From Labilibacter marinus (lineage in GTDB: Bacteria > Bacteroidota > Bacteroidia > Bacteroidales > Marinilabiliaceae): DNA of 64,000 bases. Positions 1 to 9,065 of this stretch are shown here, piece after piece; position 1 is the first letter of the stretch; each line of letters starts with the position of its first letter. The notes below the pieces were generated by a model that searched no databases, was not told the origin of the DNA, and worked only from the letters and a program-made list of their open reading frames with translations. The stretch spans positions 62,001 through 126,000 of the forward strand of contig NZ_LXYE02000019.1 of the NCBI RefSeq assembly GCF_001659685.2. The letters run 5' to 3'. The translations under genes were made by a program, and so were the position numbers.

Positions 1-480
1 TAAGTCGGGGTTTACATCACTCATGAGTGACACTTTGCGGATATTGTGAAATAAGAAAATCCAACCTGCCAAATAAATAAACATTCTCAGGATGAAGAAC
101 GGCATATTTAAATAGCCTTGTTTCATCTGTAAAATATGATCTAAATGCTCGGTATGTGTCCAATGATATAATGAATGAGCGCCTAATAATATTGGCACAA
201 TCATAATTGCTCCTAACCAAATATTACTACCAATAGCTTCAGCAATACGCTGAATAGAAGTTTGCCATCCCGACTCAGCAATTAAATGAACTGCGACAAA
301 GAACCCTGCTCCTAAGGTTAGGCCAATAACCATAAAACCATTCAGTAATATGTTTGCCCAAAACCTATGACCATCTACACCTCCTGTAAAATACCCAAGA
401 AGGGTCAGAACAAATCCAACAACGGCTGCCGCCATCAACGTGGTCTTTAGCTTTTTAGAAAAGATAAAATCCTTATACAT
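1..480 (-). CDS. actF: Alternative complex III subunit ActF (partial, C-terminus outside window)
   Basis: Integral membrane subunit of the quinol:cytochrome c oxidoreductase (alternative complex III), which passes electrons from menaquinol to cytochromes in the inner membrane. The first 160 codons can be read from the ATG at 478-480 with no stop before the window edge. Hydrophobic helices lie at about residues 14-32, 45-68, 88-104 and 126-147, with a His-rich loop (residues 100-116) between the last two. The start overlaps the actD stop by 8 bases, so the two are translationally coupled. The subunit name rests on position after actD and on the membrane profile. The stretch is short but clearly coding, and the other frames over it are shadows. 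Confidence 0.85.
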   Translation of the reverse strand, partial: MYKDFIFSKKLKTTLMAAAVVGFVLTLLGYFTGGVDGHRFWANILLNGFMVIGLTLGAGFFVAVHLIAESGWQTSIQRIAEAIGSNIWLGAIMIVPILLGAHSLYHWTHTEHLDHILQMKQGYLNMPFFILRMFIYLAGWIFLFHNIRKVSLMSDVNPDL

Positions 481-1012
481 CTTGCTCTGTTTTTGAAGGT
501 TCAACTTGTTTTACTTCTTCTGCTCCTGCACTACTCAACACCTCTGTTATATTAGAAACTTCACTTTCATCATTCACCTGAATAGCCACTAAAAAAGCAT
601 CATCTGTTGTTCTCTCGTCAAAAATGATGACTGGAGCACCAGGACCAATTCCAGAGCGTATTAAAAATCCAAACACCAAGGAAATTGCAGCAAATAGAAC
701 CGCCAACTCAAAAGTTACTGGAATAAATGAAGGAACTGATAAATATGGTTTACCTCCAAAATTAATAGGCCAACTTTGGGTAAACACCCACATCTGAAAA
801 TAAAAAGCTAAAACACCACCTAACGCGCCAGCTATAAAACCTAATCGAGGCAGTCTAGACCTTTTTATTTTTAGAACATCATCCAAACCATGCACAGGGA
901 AAGGAGTTCTTACATCAAAAATAGAAATCCCTTTATCCTGAATCTCTTTAATTCCCGTAAGCAGATCTTTATCATCCCAATAAACACCCGTTATGAATTT
1001 ATTACTTTTCAT
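473..1012 (-). CDS. actD: Alternative complex III subunit ActD (DUF3341)
   Basis: Small membrane subunit of alternative complex III, 179 residues. It has a DUF3341-type layout: a soluble N-terminal part with the family-like [11 protein letters not shown] motif (about residues 33-43), two transmembrane helices near residues 57-77 and 97-118, and a short cytoplasmic tail. The start overlaps the end of actC by 11 bases and the stop overlaps actF by 8 bases, so C, D and F are one tightly coupled transcript. In the usual gene order a monoheme cytochrome gene (actE) follows actD. There is no room for it here. Confidence 0.9.
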   Translation of the reverse strand: MKSNKFITGVYWDDKDLLTGIKEIQDKGISIFDVRTPFPVHGLDDVLKIKRSRLPRLGFIAGALGGVLAFYFQMWVFTQSWPINFGGKPYLSVPSFIPVTFELAVLFAAISLVFGFLIRSGIGPGAPVIIFDERTTDDAFLVAIQVNDESEVSNITEVLSSAGAEEVKQVEPSKTEQDV

Positions 1013-2381
1013 TTCGACCTCCTTTCTTTATGAAGTTTTCACCCGAACTTTTTAATACACTCTTTATCTCAGAAATAGCAATTACTGGGAAAAAACGGAT
1101 AAACAAAAAGAACATGGTAAAGAACAAACCAAAGGTTCCGATATATACACCTACTTCAACCCAAGTTGGCGAATACATAGCCCAACTCGATGGCAGAAAG
1201 TCTCGATGAAGTGAGGTTACAATAATTACAAAACGTTCAAACCACATTCCAATATTCACGAAAATGGATATCACAAAAGTAGCAGCTAAATTTCGTCGTA
1301 TCTTTTTAAACCAGAAGAGCTGAGGTGTAATTACGTTACACGTCATCATTATCCAGTAGGCCCACCAGTAAGGACCAAAGGCTCGATTAACAAAAGCATA
1401 CCGTTCGTAGACGACTCCTGAATACCAAGCCATAAAAAGCTCTGTTAGATAGGCTATACCAACAATTGATCCTGTTGCGATGATTACCTTATTCATCGAT
1501 TCCACATGACCAACGGTAATATAGTTTTCTAGATTCAGCGCTTTTCGTGTGATAATCATTAAGGTTAGTACCATGGCAAACCCTGAAAACACAGCTCCTG
1601 CCACAAAGTAAGGCGGAAATATAGTGGTATGCCAACCAGGTATAACCGAGGTAGCAAAGTCCATACTTACAATAGAGTGTACCGAAAGCACTAATGGCGC
1701 AGCCAAACCTGCCAATATCAAACTCATACTTTCATGGCGCGACCAATGTCTTGCAGAACCAGTCCAACCAAAACTAAGTACTGTATAAATTTGCTTTCTT
1801 ATACCGTCTTTAAGTCTATCTCTAATAGAAGCGATATCTGGAATTAAACCCATATACCAAAAAAGCAAAGAAACTGTAAAGTAGGTAGAAATGGCAAATA
1901 CATCCCATAATAATGGAGAGTTAAAGTTTACCCATAAATCGCGCGTATTTGGGTAAGGAAAAACAAAGAATCCCAATGGTAAACGTCCCATATGTAATAA
2001 GGGGAATAGTCCAGCACACATTACGGCAAAAATAGTCATTGCCTCCGCACTACGGTTAATACTGGTTCTCCATTTTTGCCTAAAAAGAAGTAGGATGGCA
2101 GATATAAAAGTACCAGCATGACCAATACCAACCCACCATACAAAATTGGTGATTCCCCATCCCCAACCAATGGTTCTGTTCAATCCCCAACTTCCAATAC
2201 CTTCCCAAACGGTAACATATATGGCAAATCCTCCAAAACCCAATGCCAATAATGCTGTAGCTAAACCAACATACCAAAGTTTGCCGGGTTTACCCTCCAT
2301 AGGTTTTGTAATATCATCGGTTACGTCTTTATAACTTTTTGCCCCAGTAACCAAAGGCTCCCTTAATGGTGATACGTACAT
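1002..2381 (-). CDS. actC: Alternative complex III subunit ActC (NrfD/PsrC-like quinol-binding subunit)
   Basis: Polytopic NrfD/PsrC-family membrane protein of 459 residues, the expected length for ActC, with about ten transmembrane helices spread over residues 38-435. ActC forms a quinol site at the membrane face and sits next to the iron-sulfur domain of ActB. Motifs seen include the [13 protein letters not shown] stretch in the second helix region and several conserved Trp and His residues in membrane segments. Its ATG shares one base with the actB stop (TAATG arrangement), and its end overlaps actD by 11 bases. The product is supported by homology and by its place between actB and actD. 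Confidence 0.93.
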   Translation of the reverse strand: MYVSPLREPLVTGAKSYKDVTDDITKPMEGKPGKLWYVGLATALLALGFGGFAIYVTVWEGIGSWGLNRTIGWGWGITNFVWWVGIGHAGTFISAILLLFRQKWRTSINRSAEAMTIFAVMCAGLFPLLHMGRLPLGFFVFPYPNTRDLWVNFNSPLLWDVFAISTYFTVSLLFWYMGLIPDIASIRDRLKDGIRKQIYTVLSFGWTGSARHWSRHESMSLILAGLAAPLVLSVHSIVSMDFATSVIPGWHTTIFPPYFVAGAVFSGFAMVLTLMIITRKALNLENYITVGHVESMNKVIIATGSIVGIAYLTELFMAWYSGVVYERYAFVNRAFGPYWWAYWIMMTCNVITPQLFWFKKIRRNLAATFVISIFVNIGMWFERFVIIVTSLHRDFLPSSWAMYSPTWVEVGVYIGTFGLFFTMFFLFIRFFPVIAISEIKSVLKSSGENFIKKGGRNEK

Positions 2382-5365
2382 TAGCTATGCGTTTTATGTT
2401 CAGGTTCTGATTTCTTTGTCTCTTCAATATTTCTCACCTTAGTTAAATATGCCACACTTGGTAATGTATGCAATTCTTCTAATAGGTGATATCTACGTGG
2501 ATCTCTCATCATTTTGCTAACCTCACTATTTTTGTCATTCATATCTCCAAAAGTGATAGCCTTAGCAGGACATCCTTGTTGACATGCTGTTTGAATTTCG
2601 CCATCTTGTAATGGTTCACCTTCTTTTTTAGCATCTAATTTTTTCTCTTGGATTCGCTGAATACAGAAAGAGCATTTTTCGATGACTCCTTTTGCTCTAA
2701 CAGTAACATCTGGATTAAGTACCATTCGTTTTAAATCGGTACTCATACCTGCTGGATCAACACGATTGAATGGAATAGCATCTGCTCCTGTATAATCGTA
2801 CCAGTTAAACCTACGTACTTTATAAGGACAGTTGTTATTACAATATCTAGTTCCGATACAGCGGTTATAAGCCATCTGATTAATACCCTCTGAACTATGG
2901 TTGGTAGCGGCGACAGGGCAAACATTTTCACAAGGTGCATTATCACAATGTTGGCACATTACAGGCTGACGAACAACTCTTAAACTACTTGGATCTTCTG
3001 GTGCCTCAGTATAATATCTATCAATTCGTAACCAATGCATTTCGTGCGAACGACGAACCTCATCTCTTCCCACAACTGGCACATTATTTTCCACCGAACA
3101 AGCTACCACACAGGCATTACATCCGGTACAAGAATTTAAATCGATAAACATAGCCCAATGATGACCTTTATATTCGTGTTTATCGTACAAAGAAGTATGA
3201 AGCTTTTCAATCTCTGCGTGCATCTCGTTACCTGATGCTGGATCTTTTAAATATTCACTCAATGAAGTTTCGCGAACAATAGCACGTCCTTCCATAGAGT
3301 GATGAGTTTGCGTAGTTGCCAACTCATAAGTACTTCCTGTACTTTTTACGTTAGCAACAGAAGTATAATATTTTACTGTAGAATCATCACCTACAAGTAA
3401 TGGCTTAACATCTTTACCAATCACTTCAGGATTTGGACCTTCCATGACTCTACCATAACCTAAAGCAACACTAATTACTTCGTCATGATTACCTGGCTGT
3501 ATAAAAACAGGAAGTTCTATATCTGAAATAGAAATTACATCACCTTGTTTCCATCCCTTTTTATCAGCCAAATTAGGCGATACTGAATAATAGTTATCCC
3601 AGCATACGCGAGAAACAGGATCGGGCAACTCTTGTAACCAAGGATTATTCGCCATCTTTCCATCTCCAACAGGAACTGATTGATAAGCGACTAATTCAAA
3701 TCCGCCATTACTTTTTTCCTTGCTGAGCTCTTTGCCTGTAGAAGAATAATCTACTTCAGATAATGTTCTTTTATTTTCAGAATTTGCGGCAACTAATACA
3801 CCTGCACTTAGCGTCTTTTTCCATGTGGATAAAAATGGATTATCATCTTCTGATTGAGGAATGATATTATCTCCCCAATACTTATATAAATAATCATATG
3901 CATTTGATGAATCACCAAGCCAACCTAATAATATTTCGTTAACACTTTTGGTTTTAAAGATAGGTTGAATAACGGGCTGCGTTAAACTATACATGCCTGT
4001 AATAATTTCAGCATCTGTCCATGATTCCAAGAAATGACTTGAAGGCAACACATACTGGCAAAATTGACTGGTCTCTTCGCCTTGCGCAGCTACATTAACT
4101 GTCAAACCAACTTTTTTAATGGCTTCAACAAATGAAGCTCCATTTAAAGCATTGTATGCAGGATTAGATTCTAAGCAAATTACTGCTCCTACTTTACCTG
4201 CATTACAATCTGTCAGAAAATCGGCGTAAGCCTTATCAGATCCCTGATACAAGTTTATTGTTGACTGAACATTAATGATTTCTTTGTAAGTATCAAGCAT
4301 TGTATTAATACCTGCTACCAACAATTGAATATTTTTATCGTTAGAACCTGATACAACTAATGACGAAGATTTTGCATCAATCAAATCCTCAGCAACTTTA
4401 GTAACTTCCTTCTCAAATCCACCATTTTCTAGCGAGGAAAGATGTAAGCCTTTTGCCACTTCATTATATAAAGAAAGAATATATCGTCCCTCTTCTGAAG
4501 GTTTAATCACATATCTATCATCAGCATTAGATCCCGTTAAAGACATAAAACCTTCAAAGTGTATATGCTTAGAGATATTCTTTTGTCCCTTATCTAACTT
4601 TCTGTTTTTAACATATTGACTGGTAAACACCGTTGGCATCAACCATGAGCCAAGGAAATCTGCTCCAAAAGAAACAATAACTTGAGCCTTATCGAAGTTA
4701 ATCATCGGAATGATAGACTCACCAAGCAATTCCTGATGTGCTTCTTTTATTCCACTATAGGAATAAGCATCTAAGCTAACTTGTTTCACATTAGGATACT
4801 GCTCAGAAAGCTTTTTAATCAACGACTTTTGGGTAGGACTAATAACTGTTGGTGTTAAAAGTACTATATCCTCATTTTCGCCAACCGCTTTTAACCCTGT
4901 AGTAATATTTGTATTTGCCTCATCCCAGCTTATTTCTTCACCATTAAATGTAGGTACTTTAGGCCTCGATTCATCATACAAGTTTAATAAGGAGGCTTGC
5001 ACCTGAGCAGACGTTCCACCTTCTGTTAAGGTAAAAAGATCGTTGCCCTCAATTTTAATAGGACGTCCATCTCTTACTTTTACTAAAATAGGTACAGCCT
5101 CGCCTCCATTATAAAATGTAGATGCATAAAAATTGGCGATACCAGGTCTTACTTCTTCTGGCTGAATAAGCAGTGGAATGGCCTTTTTTACAGGTCGCTC
5201 ACAACTAGCTAATACAGCTGCTGAAGCAACACTAAAACCAAAGTATTTTAAAAAATCTCTTCGGTTAGATTTTAATGCCTCCTGTGCTTGAATTTTATTG
5301 GGTAAATGGGCGTGATCATCTTTTTGCCCTTGGTTATATTCTTCTATGCTTTTCCAGTATTTCAT
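2381..5365 (-). CDS. actB: Alternative complex III subunit ActB (molybdopterin-fold plus iron-sulfur domains)
   Basis: Large peripheral electron-transfer subunit, 994 residues. Near the N-terminus there is an RRDFLK twin-arginine-like motif, then a hydrophobic stretch ending in a Cys (ASCE), so Tat export with lipid anchoring is likely. Residues of about 60-700 form the molybdopterin-oxidoreductase-like B1 domain, which in this family carries no molybdenum cofactor. The C-terminal B2 domain holds clustered Cys motifs ([47 protein letters not shown]) that fit three [4Fe-4S] and one [3Fe-4S] cluster. It lies 53 bases after actA and overlaps actC by one base. Confidence 0.95.
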   Translation of the reverse strand: MKYWKSIEEYNQGQKDDHAHLPNKIQAQEALKSNRRDFLKYFGFSVASAAVLASCERPVKKAIPLLIQPEEVRPGIANFYASTFYNGGEAVPILVKVRDGRPIKIEGNDLFTLTEGGTSAQVQASLLNLYDESRPKVPTFNGEEISWDEANTNITTGLKAVGENEDIVLLTPTVISPTQKSLIKKLSEQYPNVKQVSLDAYSYSGIKEAHQELLGESIIPMINFDKAQVIVSFGADFLGSWLMPTVFTSQYVKNRKLDKGQKNISKHIHFEGFMSLTGSNADDRYVIKPSEEGRYILSLYNEVAKGLHLSSLENGGFEKEVTKVAEDLIDAKSSSLVVSGSNDKNIQLLVAGINTMLDTYKEIINVQSTINLYQGSDKAYADFLTDCNAGKVGAVICLESNPAYNALNGASFVEAIKKVGLTVNVAAQGEETSQFCQYVLPSSHFLESWTDAEIITGMYSLTQPVIQPIFKTKSVNEILLGWLGDSSNAYDYLYKYWGDNIIPQSEDDNPFLSTWKKTLSAGVLVAANSENKRTLSEVDYSSTGKELSKEKSNGGFELVAYQSVPVGDGKMANNPWLQELPDPVSRVCWDNYYSVSPNLADKKGWKQGDVISISDIELPVFIQPGNHDEVISVALGYGRVMEGPNPEVIGKDVKPLLVGDDSTVKYYTSVANVKSTGSTYELATTQTHHSMEGRAIVRETSLSEYLKDPASGNEMHAEIEKLHTSLYDKHEYKGHHWAMFIDLNSCTGCNACVVACSVENNVPVVGRDEVRRSHEMHWLRIDRYYTEAPEDPSSLRVVRQPVMCQHCDNAPCENVCPVAATNHSSEGINQMAYNRCIGTRYCNNNCPYKVRRFNWYDYTGADAIPFNRVDPAGMSTDLKRMVLNPDVTVRAKGVIEKCSFCIQRIQEKKLDAKKEGEPLQDGEIQTACQQGCPAKAITFGDMNDKNSEVSKMMRDPRRYHLLEELHTLPSVAYLTKVRNIEETKKSEPEHKTHS

Positions 5366-5418
5366 TCGAAACGATTTGTATGATGATTCATTCAGAAATT
5401 AACTCTAAAGTGTCCAGA

Positions 5419-6558
5419 TTAATAGTGACACTTCATACAATCATTAGCTCCAATATCAACTGCTTTAATAGAGTCGCGAACACCTTCGGACAGTTCATTA
5501 TGGTATTTATCGTATATTGAATAATAATCATTTGCAAACTGAACATTTGTCTTTTTATGACAGTCTAAGCACCATCCCATAGATAAATCATTTTCCTGTT
5601 TAAGAATATGCATTTCCTCAACAGCTCCATGGCATTCTCGACAATCTAACTTACCTGCATTTACATGCTGAGCATGACTAAAAAACACGTGGTCTGGTAA
5701 GTTATGAATTCGAACCCACTCAATCTCCTTGCCTTCCTCGAAGCTTTGTACCACTTTAGCAATCTCTGATTTTCCAGAATGACTTCCTTCGCGAACTACC
5801 ATATGACAATTCATACACACCCCAGTACCAGGTATTCCTGCCGACTTACTTTTTTCAGCTGTAAAGTGACAATATTTACAATCTATTTGATTATCACCTG
5901 CATGTACTTGATGCGAAAACTTAACGGGTTGATCAGGCATATAACCTTCACTGCGACCTAACTCAGCGGCCTCAACGTATGCCATATTTAAATGAACCGA
6001 AATTCCTCCGAGAATAATTAAAATATGAATGGCTTTGTACCTTATTTTTTTTGTGAAGATTAAATCAACTAATGCTAAGGCCATTATGCCACCCACTAGC
6101 AAAAACATCATTAATTGCGGATAAGTCTTAGGCTTTTCTCCTACTCCTTCAACGTCTAGCTGTTTTAAGTATAAACGAATTTGACTCAGTTGTTCATCGG
6201 ATAATTTATAACCTTGGTGAACTTTTGCAATAAATCCATCTTCTGGACTATTAACAGCATTCTTAAATTGTTCTTCCGTCAGCTCTCCTGCAGCCTTAAC
6301 AACTTCCATAGCTGTTGGATTCCAATTTATTTCTTCTCCAGTAAACTTTGCATGGCACGATATACAAGATGGATTATTACCACCTGTAGATACTAAACCA
6401 TGATAAAGTCTTTCACCCATCATCAAATTAAACTCATCCGATTCGTTAAATGGCTGAGTGTTTTCGGATGAAAATACGTTATTAACATTAAATGCTAAAA
6501 ACAACATCATCCATATAACCTTGACATTAACAGACTTAAACAAGGAAAATATATTCAT
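5419..6558 (-). CDS. actA: Alternative complex III multiheme cytochrome ActA with an N-terminal monoheme domain
   Basis: Membrane-anchored c-type cytochrome, 379 residues, first gene of the act operon. The N-terminus is a signal or anchor helix (residues 12-30). A monoheme-like domain follows with CISCH at 65-69, then two transmembrane helices (about 147-165 and 171-189), then a periplasmic region with five more heme motifs: CKYCH, CMNCH, CRECH, CLDCH and a terminal CMKCH. That makes six CXXCH sites. ActA of characterised complexes is described as pentaheme with a separate monoheme ActE, so the N-terminal domain may supply the ActE role. The 174-base gap upstream is the probable promoter region. 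I saw no clear -33/-7 pair in it. Confidence 0.9.
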   Translation of the reverse strand: MNIFSLFKSVNVKVIWMMLFLAFNVNNVFSSENTQPFNESDEFNLMMGERLYHGLVSTGGNNPSCISCHAKFTGEEINWNPTAMEVVKAAGELTEEQFKNAVNSPEDGFIAKVHQGYKLSDEQLSQIRLYLKQLDVEGVGEKPKTYPQLMMFLLVGGIMALALVDLIFTKKIRYKAIHILIILGGISVHLNMAYVEAAELGRSEGYMPDQPVKFSHQVHAGDNQIDCKYCHFTAEKSKSAGIPGTGVCMNCHMVVREGSHSGKSEIAKVVQSFEEGKEIEWVRIHNLPDHVFFSHAQHVNAGKLDCRECHGAVEEMHILKQENDLSMGWCLDCHKKTNVQFANDYYSIYDKYHNELSEGVRDSIKAVDIGANDCMKCHY

Positions 6559-6732
6559 CTTTAATTAAGGTTTTTAACAGTTTATCCAATCCCTTCAATC
6601 CTTCTCTACGCACGTTCTAGAACAAATAATTTGTCTTTGCTACACTAAATAAGGAAGAACTAGAAATAATGTTCATACTTTTTTAACATTTTTTTTATTT
6701 TATTATAGTAATACGGTAGGATTATTACGCTC

Positions 6733-7851
6733 CTAATCAAGCTTTCCCGTTAGTTTACGGACTAGGTTATACTTAGAAAAGAACTCTTTAGCCACTACTC
6801 TGACAATCGTGTAAACAGGAATAGCTAAAAACATTCCAGGCATTCCTGCAATATATCCAGCCATAATGATCACTAAAAATATCTCTAAAGGGTGTGCCTT
6901 AACACTTGACGAAAAAATAATAGGTTGAAAAAAGATATTATCTGCTAACTGAACTAAAGTAAACAGTAATACAATACCACCTAAAAAAACAAATAATGCA
7001 GGAGGAGCTACCATCTGCAAATAGACTACCACAGATACCAATAGGCCAAAAGCAGCTCCAATAATAGGTCCTAAGTAGGGAATTATATTTATGATTCCAG
7101 AAAATAAGCCAATAATTAAAGCATGCCTAAATTCTAATCCTATAATCAACATACCCAAAACTACAAGTATAGATATGAGTGTAATCTGAATGATGATCCC
7201 TATAAAATAACGTCTTAATAAACGATTAATAGACCACAACATATGATCAACTCCTACATAATAACCTTCGGGAACCATCATTTTTATGCCTTCAAGTAAT
7301 AGCCATTCATCTTTTAACAGAAAAAATGTGATAAACGAAATAGAGAAGAGGGCGATAAAAGTACTACCCACAAAATCAGCAACCGACGAGAGCATGGTTT
7401 GTATCTTACCAATATCAAAAATAGATACTAAAAAATCATTGATCTGCTCCTTTAGCATGGGCAAACCAACATTACCAATAATAGAATCCTGAATAGGAGT
7501 AATCATAGGGTTGGTGATTCCTTCTAGCCTTTCCAGCATTAAATAAAAATCCACCTTAGACAGGAACTGAATTTCTTCAACAACAAACGGAACTACATAA
7601 CTAATAAAACCCAAAATCATTATCCATATTAGGAGTACTGTTGCTAATGCACTCCAACCTTTAGATAAAAAAACCTTACGTTTTACTTTGGTTTTACGCT
7701 CACCATTAAAAAAATTAAACAACGGACGAGTAACCAAAGACAAGATTGCAGATAAAAATATAAAAAAGACAATTGCTTTAAAATACCATAACAAGTATAA
7801 TCCGATTACCACCGCTATAAATCCTATTAGGTATTTTAAATTTTCCTTCAT
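6733..7851 (-). CDS. AI-2E family transporter (PerM/YhhT-like)
   Basis: Polytopic membrane protein of 372 residues. The family layout is visible: two N-terminal helices (residues 8-40), one helix near 66-90, a soluble loop with amphipathic segments (about 95-150), then a C-terminal block of helices from about 155 to 350. The conserved glycine/proline-rich stretch IINIIPYLGPIIGA lies near residue 255. Members export small molecules or act as Na+/H+ antiporters. The substrate cannot be read from sequence, and the AI-2 label of the family should not be taken as function. It stands alone, with actA on one side and a divergent gene on the other. Confidence 0.85.
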   Translation of the reverse strand: MKENLKYLIGFIAVVIGLYLLWYFKAIVFFIFLSAILSLVTRPLFNFFNGERKTKVKRKVFLSKGWSALATVLLIWIMILGFISYVVPFVVEEIQFLSKVDFYLMLERLEGITNPMITPIQDSIIGNVGLPMLKEQINDFLVSIFDIGKIQTMLSSVADFVGSTFIALFSISFITFFLLKDEWLLLEGIKMMVPEGYYVGVDHMLWSINRLLRRYFIGIIIQITLISILVVLGMLIIGLEFRHALIIGLFSGIINIIPYLGPIIGAAFGLLVSVVVYLQMVAPPALFVFLGGIVLLFTLVQLADNIFFQPIIFSSSVKAHPLEIFLVIIMAGYIAGMPGMFLAIPVYTIVRVVAKEFFSKYNLVRKLTGKLD

Positions 7852-8177
7852 AAATCTTCCTATTCCTATATATTAATTGGTCATTTCTCTTATTAACATA
7901 TAGCATTTACTTATGTAGATATGAAAAACTAACCCTTCTTAAATTTAATTAAAAGAAATGTCAACATCAAGTCCGAATTAGATTAATCAACAATACTTTA
8001 GTGAATTAAAGTGTTTGAAAGTTTACAAAAATAAAGAGCAGAACATTTTAAATTAATGGTCAAACTACTAAATTAAATTTTTTTGTTTAATATTTTTTAA
8101 CATTTATCGAGATAAAAACTTACATTTACAGTACCATTAGAACAACATTTTATTAAACAACCAAAATCCCAAGCAAA
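7852..8177. other. Divergent intergenic region, no gene seen
   Basis: 326 bases between two divergent genes, very AT-rich with several poly-T and poly-A runs. No reading frame of useful length, no hairpin terminator and no RNA gene were recognised. A TACATTTA element at 8131-8138, about 40 bases before the plus-strand ATG, resembles the Bacteroidota -7 box but has no TTG at the right distance. Confidence 0.6.
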
Positions 8178-8984
8178 ATGAAAGGAGCAATTATCGGAGA
8201 TATAATTGGGTCGGCATTTGTTAATGACAACAAATCGTCGACCGATTTTCAATTATTTAAACCCATCTCCTCTTTTACTCACGACACCATTCTTACTTTA
8301 TCAACAGCAGATTCTATTTCGAACCAAATAAGTTTTGAAGAGAGCTTAAAAAAATGGGTGAAAAAATATCCCTATGCAGGATACAGAAGTAATTTTATAG
8401 ACTGGGTCGATTCAAATTCACCAAAACCATATTTTAGTAGTGGAGATGGTGCAGCCAGAAGAATAAGTCCCATTGGTTTAGCTGCAAAAACCTTGGAAGA
8501 AGCGCTTATTAAAGCTGAAGAAACAACTTATTTAACACATAACAATCCAGAAAAAATTAAAGCATCCAAAGCTGTAACTGCAGCAATTTTTTTGGCTAAA
8601 AACGGTAAAAACAAACAAGAAATTAGCGATTACATTAGCGAGAATTTCAACTACAATTTAAGTCATTCGTTAACGGAGCTTCACGACCAAGTGATTGACC
8701 CAAATTTAACGTCTCCAGCACCCATTGCTATAAGCATTTTTATTAACTCAGACAATTTCGAAGATGCCATTAGAAAAGCTATTTCTATTGGTGGGCCGAG
8801 CAATACTATTGCGAGTATAACTGGAGGAATTGCGCATGCTTATTATAAGCATATACCGAGAAGTATTATCCGAAGGGCCTTAAATAGATTAACACCTGAA
8901 ATGCAAAGAATCATAGATTCCTTTGAGGATGTTTATCTTCAAACAACAGATGAAAATAAAGAAATACTTATCAACTTACATTAA
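8178..8984 (+). CDS. ADP-ribosylglycohydrolase-fold protein with degenerate metal site
   Basis: 268 residues, collinear with the bacterial ADP-ribosylglycohydrolase/DraG family. The start GAIIGDIIGS, a central GDGAARRISPIG block (about 89-100) and the closing GG-S-T-IASI-G-IAHAYY block are all recognisable. Active members bind two Mg ions through the FTDDT motif and the GGDSDT motif. Here these read FTHDT (His35) and GGPSNT (Pro207, Asn209), so three of the metal-binding Asp residues are replaced. The reading frame is intact, which suggests a retained pseudoenzyme or a changed activity rather than decay. The gene stands alone, with a strong terminator just after it. Confidence 0.8.
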   Translation: MKGAIIGDIIGSAFVNDNKSSTDFQLFKPISSFTHDTILTLSTADSISNQISFEESLKKWVKKYPYAGYRSNFIDWVDSNSPKPYFSSGDGAARRISPIGLAAKTLEEALIKAEETTYLTHNNPEKIKASKAVTAAIFLAKNGKNKQEISDYISENFNYNLSHSLTELHDQVIDPNLTSPAPIAISIFINSDNFEDAIRKAISIGGPSNTIASITGGIAHAYYKHIPRSIIRRALNRLTPEMQRIIDSFEDVYLQTTDENKEILINLH

Positions 8985-9014
8985 ATCATATTCTGATATT
9001 TCAGAATAACAAAA

Positions 9015-9050
9015 AGGCCTGAAGAGTAAAATACTTCAGGCCTCTTTTGT
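9015..9050. terminator. Bidirectional intrinsic terminator
   Basis: Perfect 10-bp stem (9015-9024 with 9034-9043), a 9-base loop, an A-run on the left and a T-rich stretch on the right. It sits between convergent genes (ADP-ribosylglycohydrolase-like and lon), so it can stop transcription from both sides. Confidence 0.88.
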
Positions 9051-9065
9051 TTTATAAGATTGTCT

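Noticed and set aside
17-220. A 67-residue frame on the minus strand
   Set aside because: It overlaps the clearly coding actF frame, has no family resemblance and is a shadow.
2381-5365. ActB molybdopterin-like domain without recognisable molybdenum ligands
   Set aside because: This is normal for ActB in alternative complex III, not a loss in this organism.
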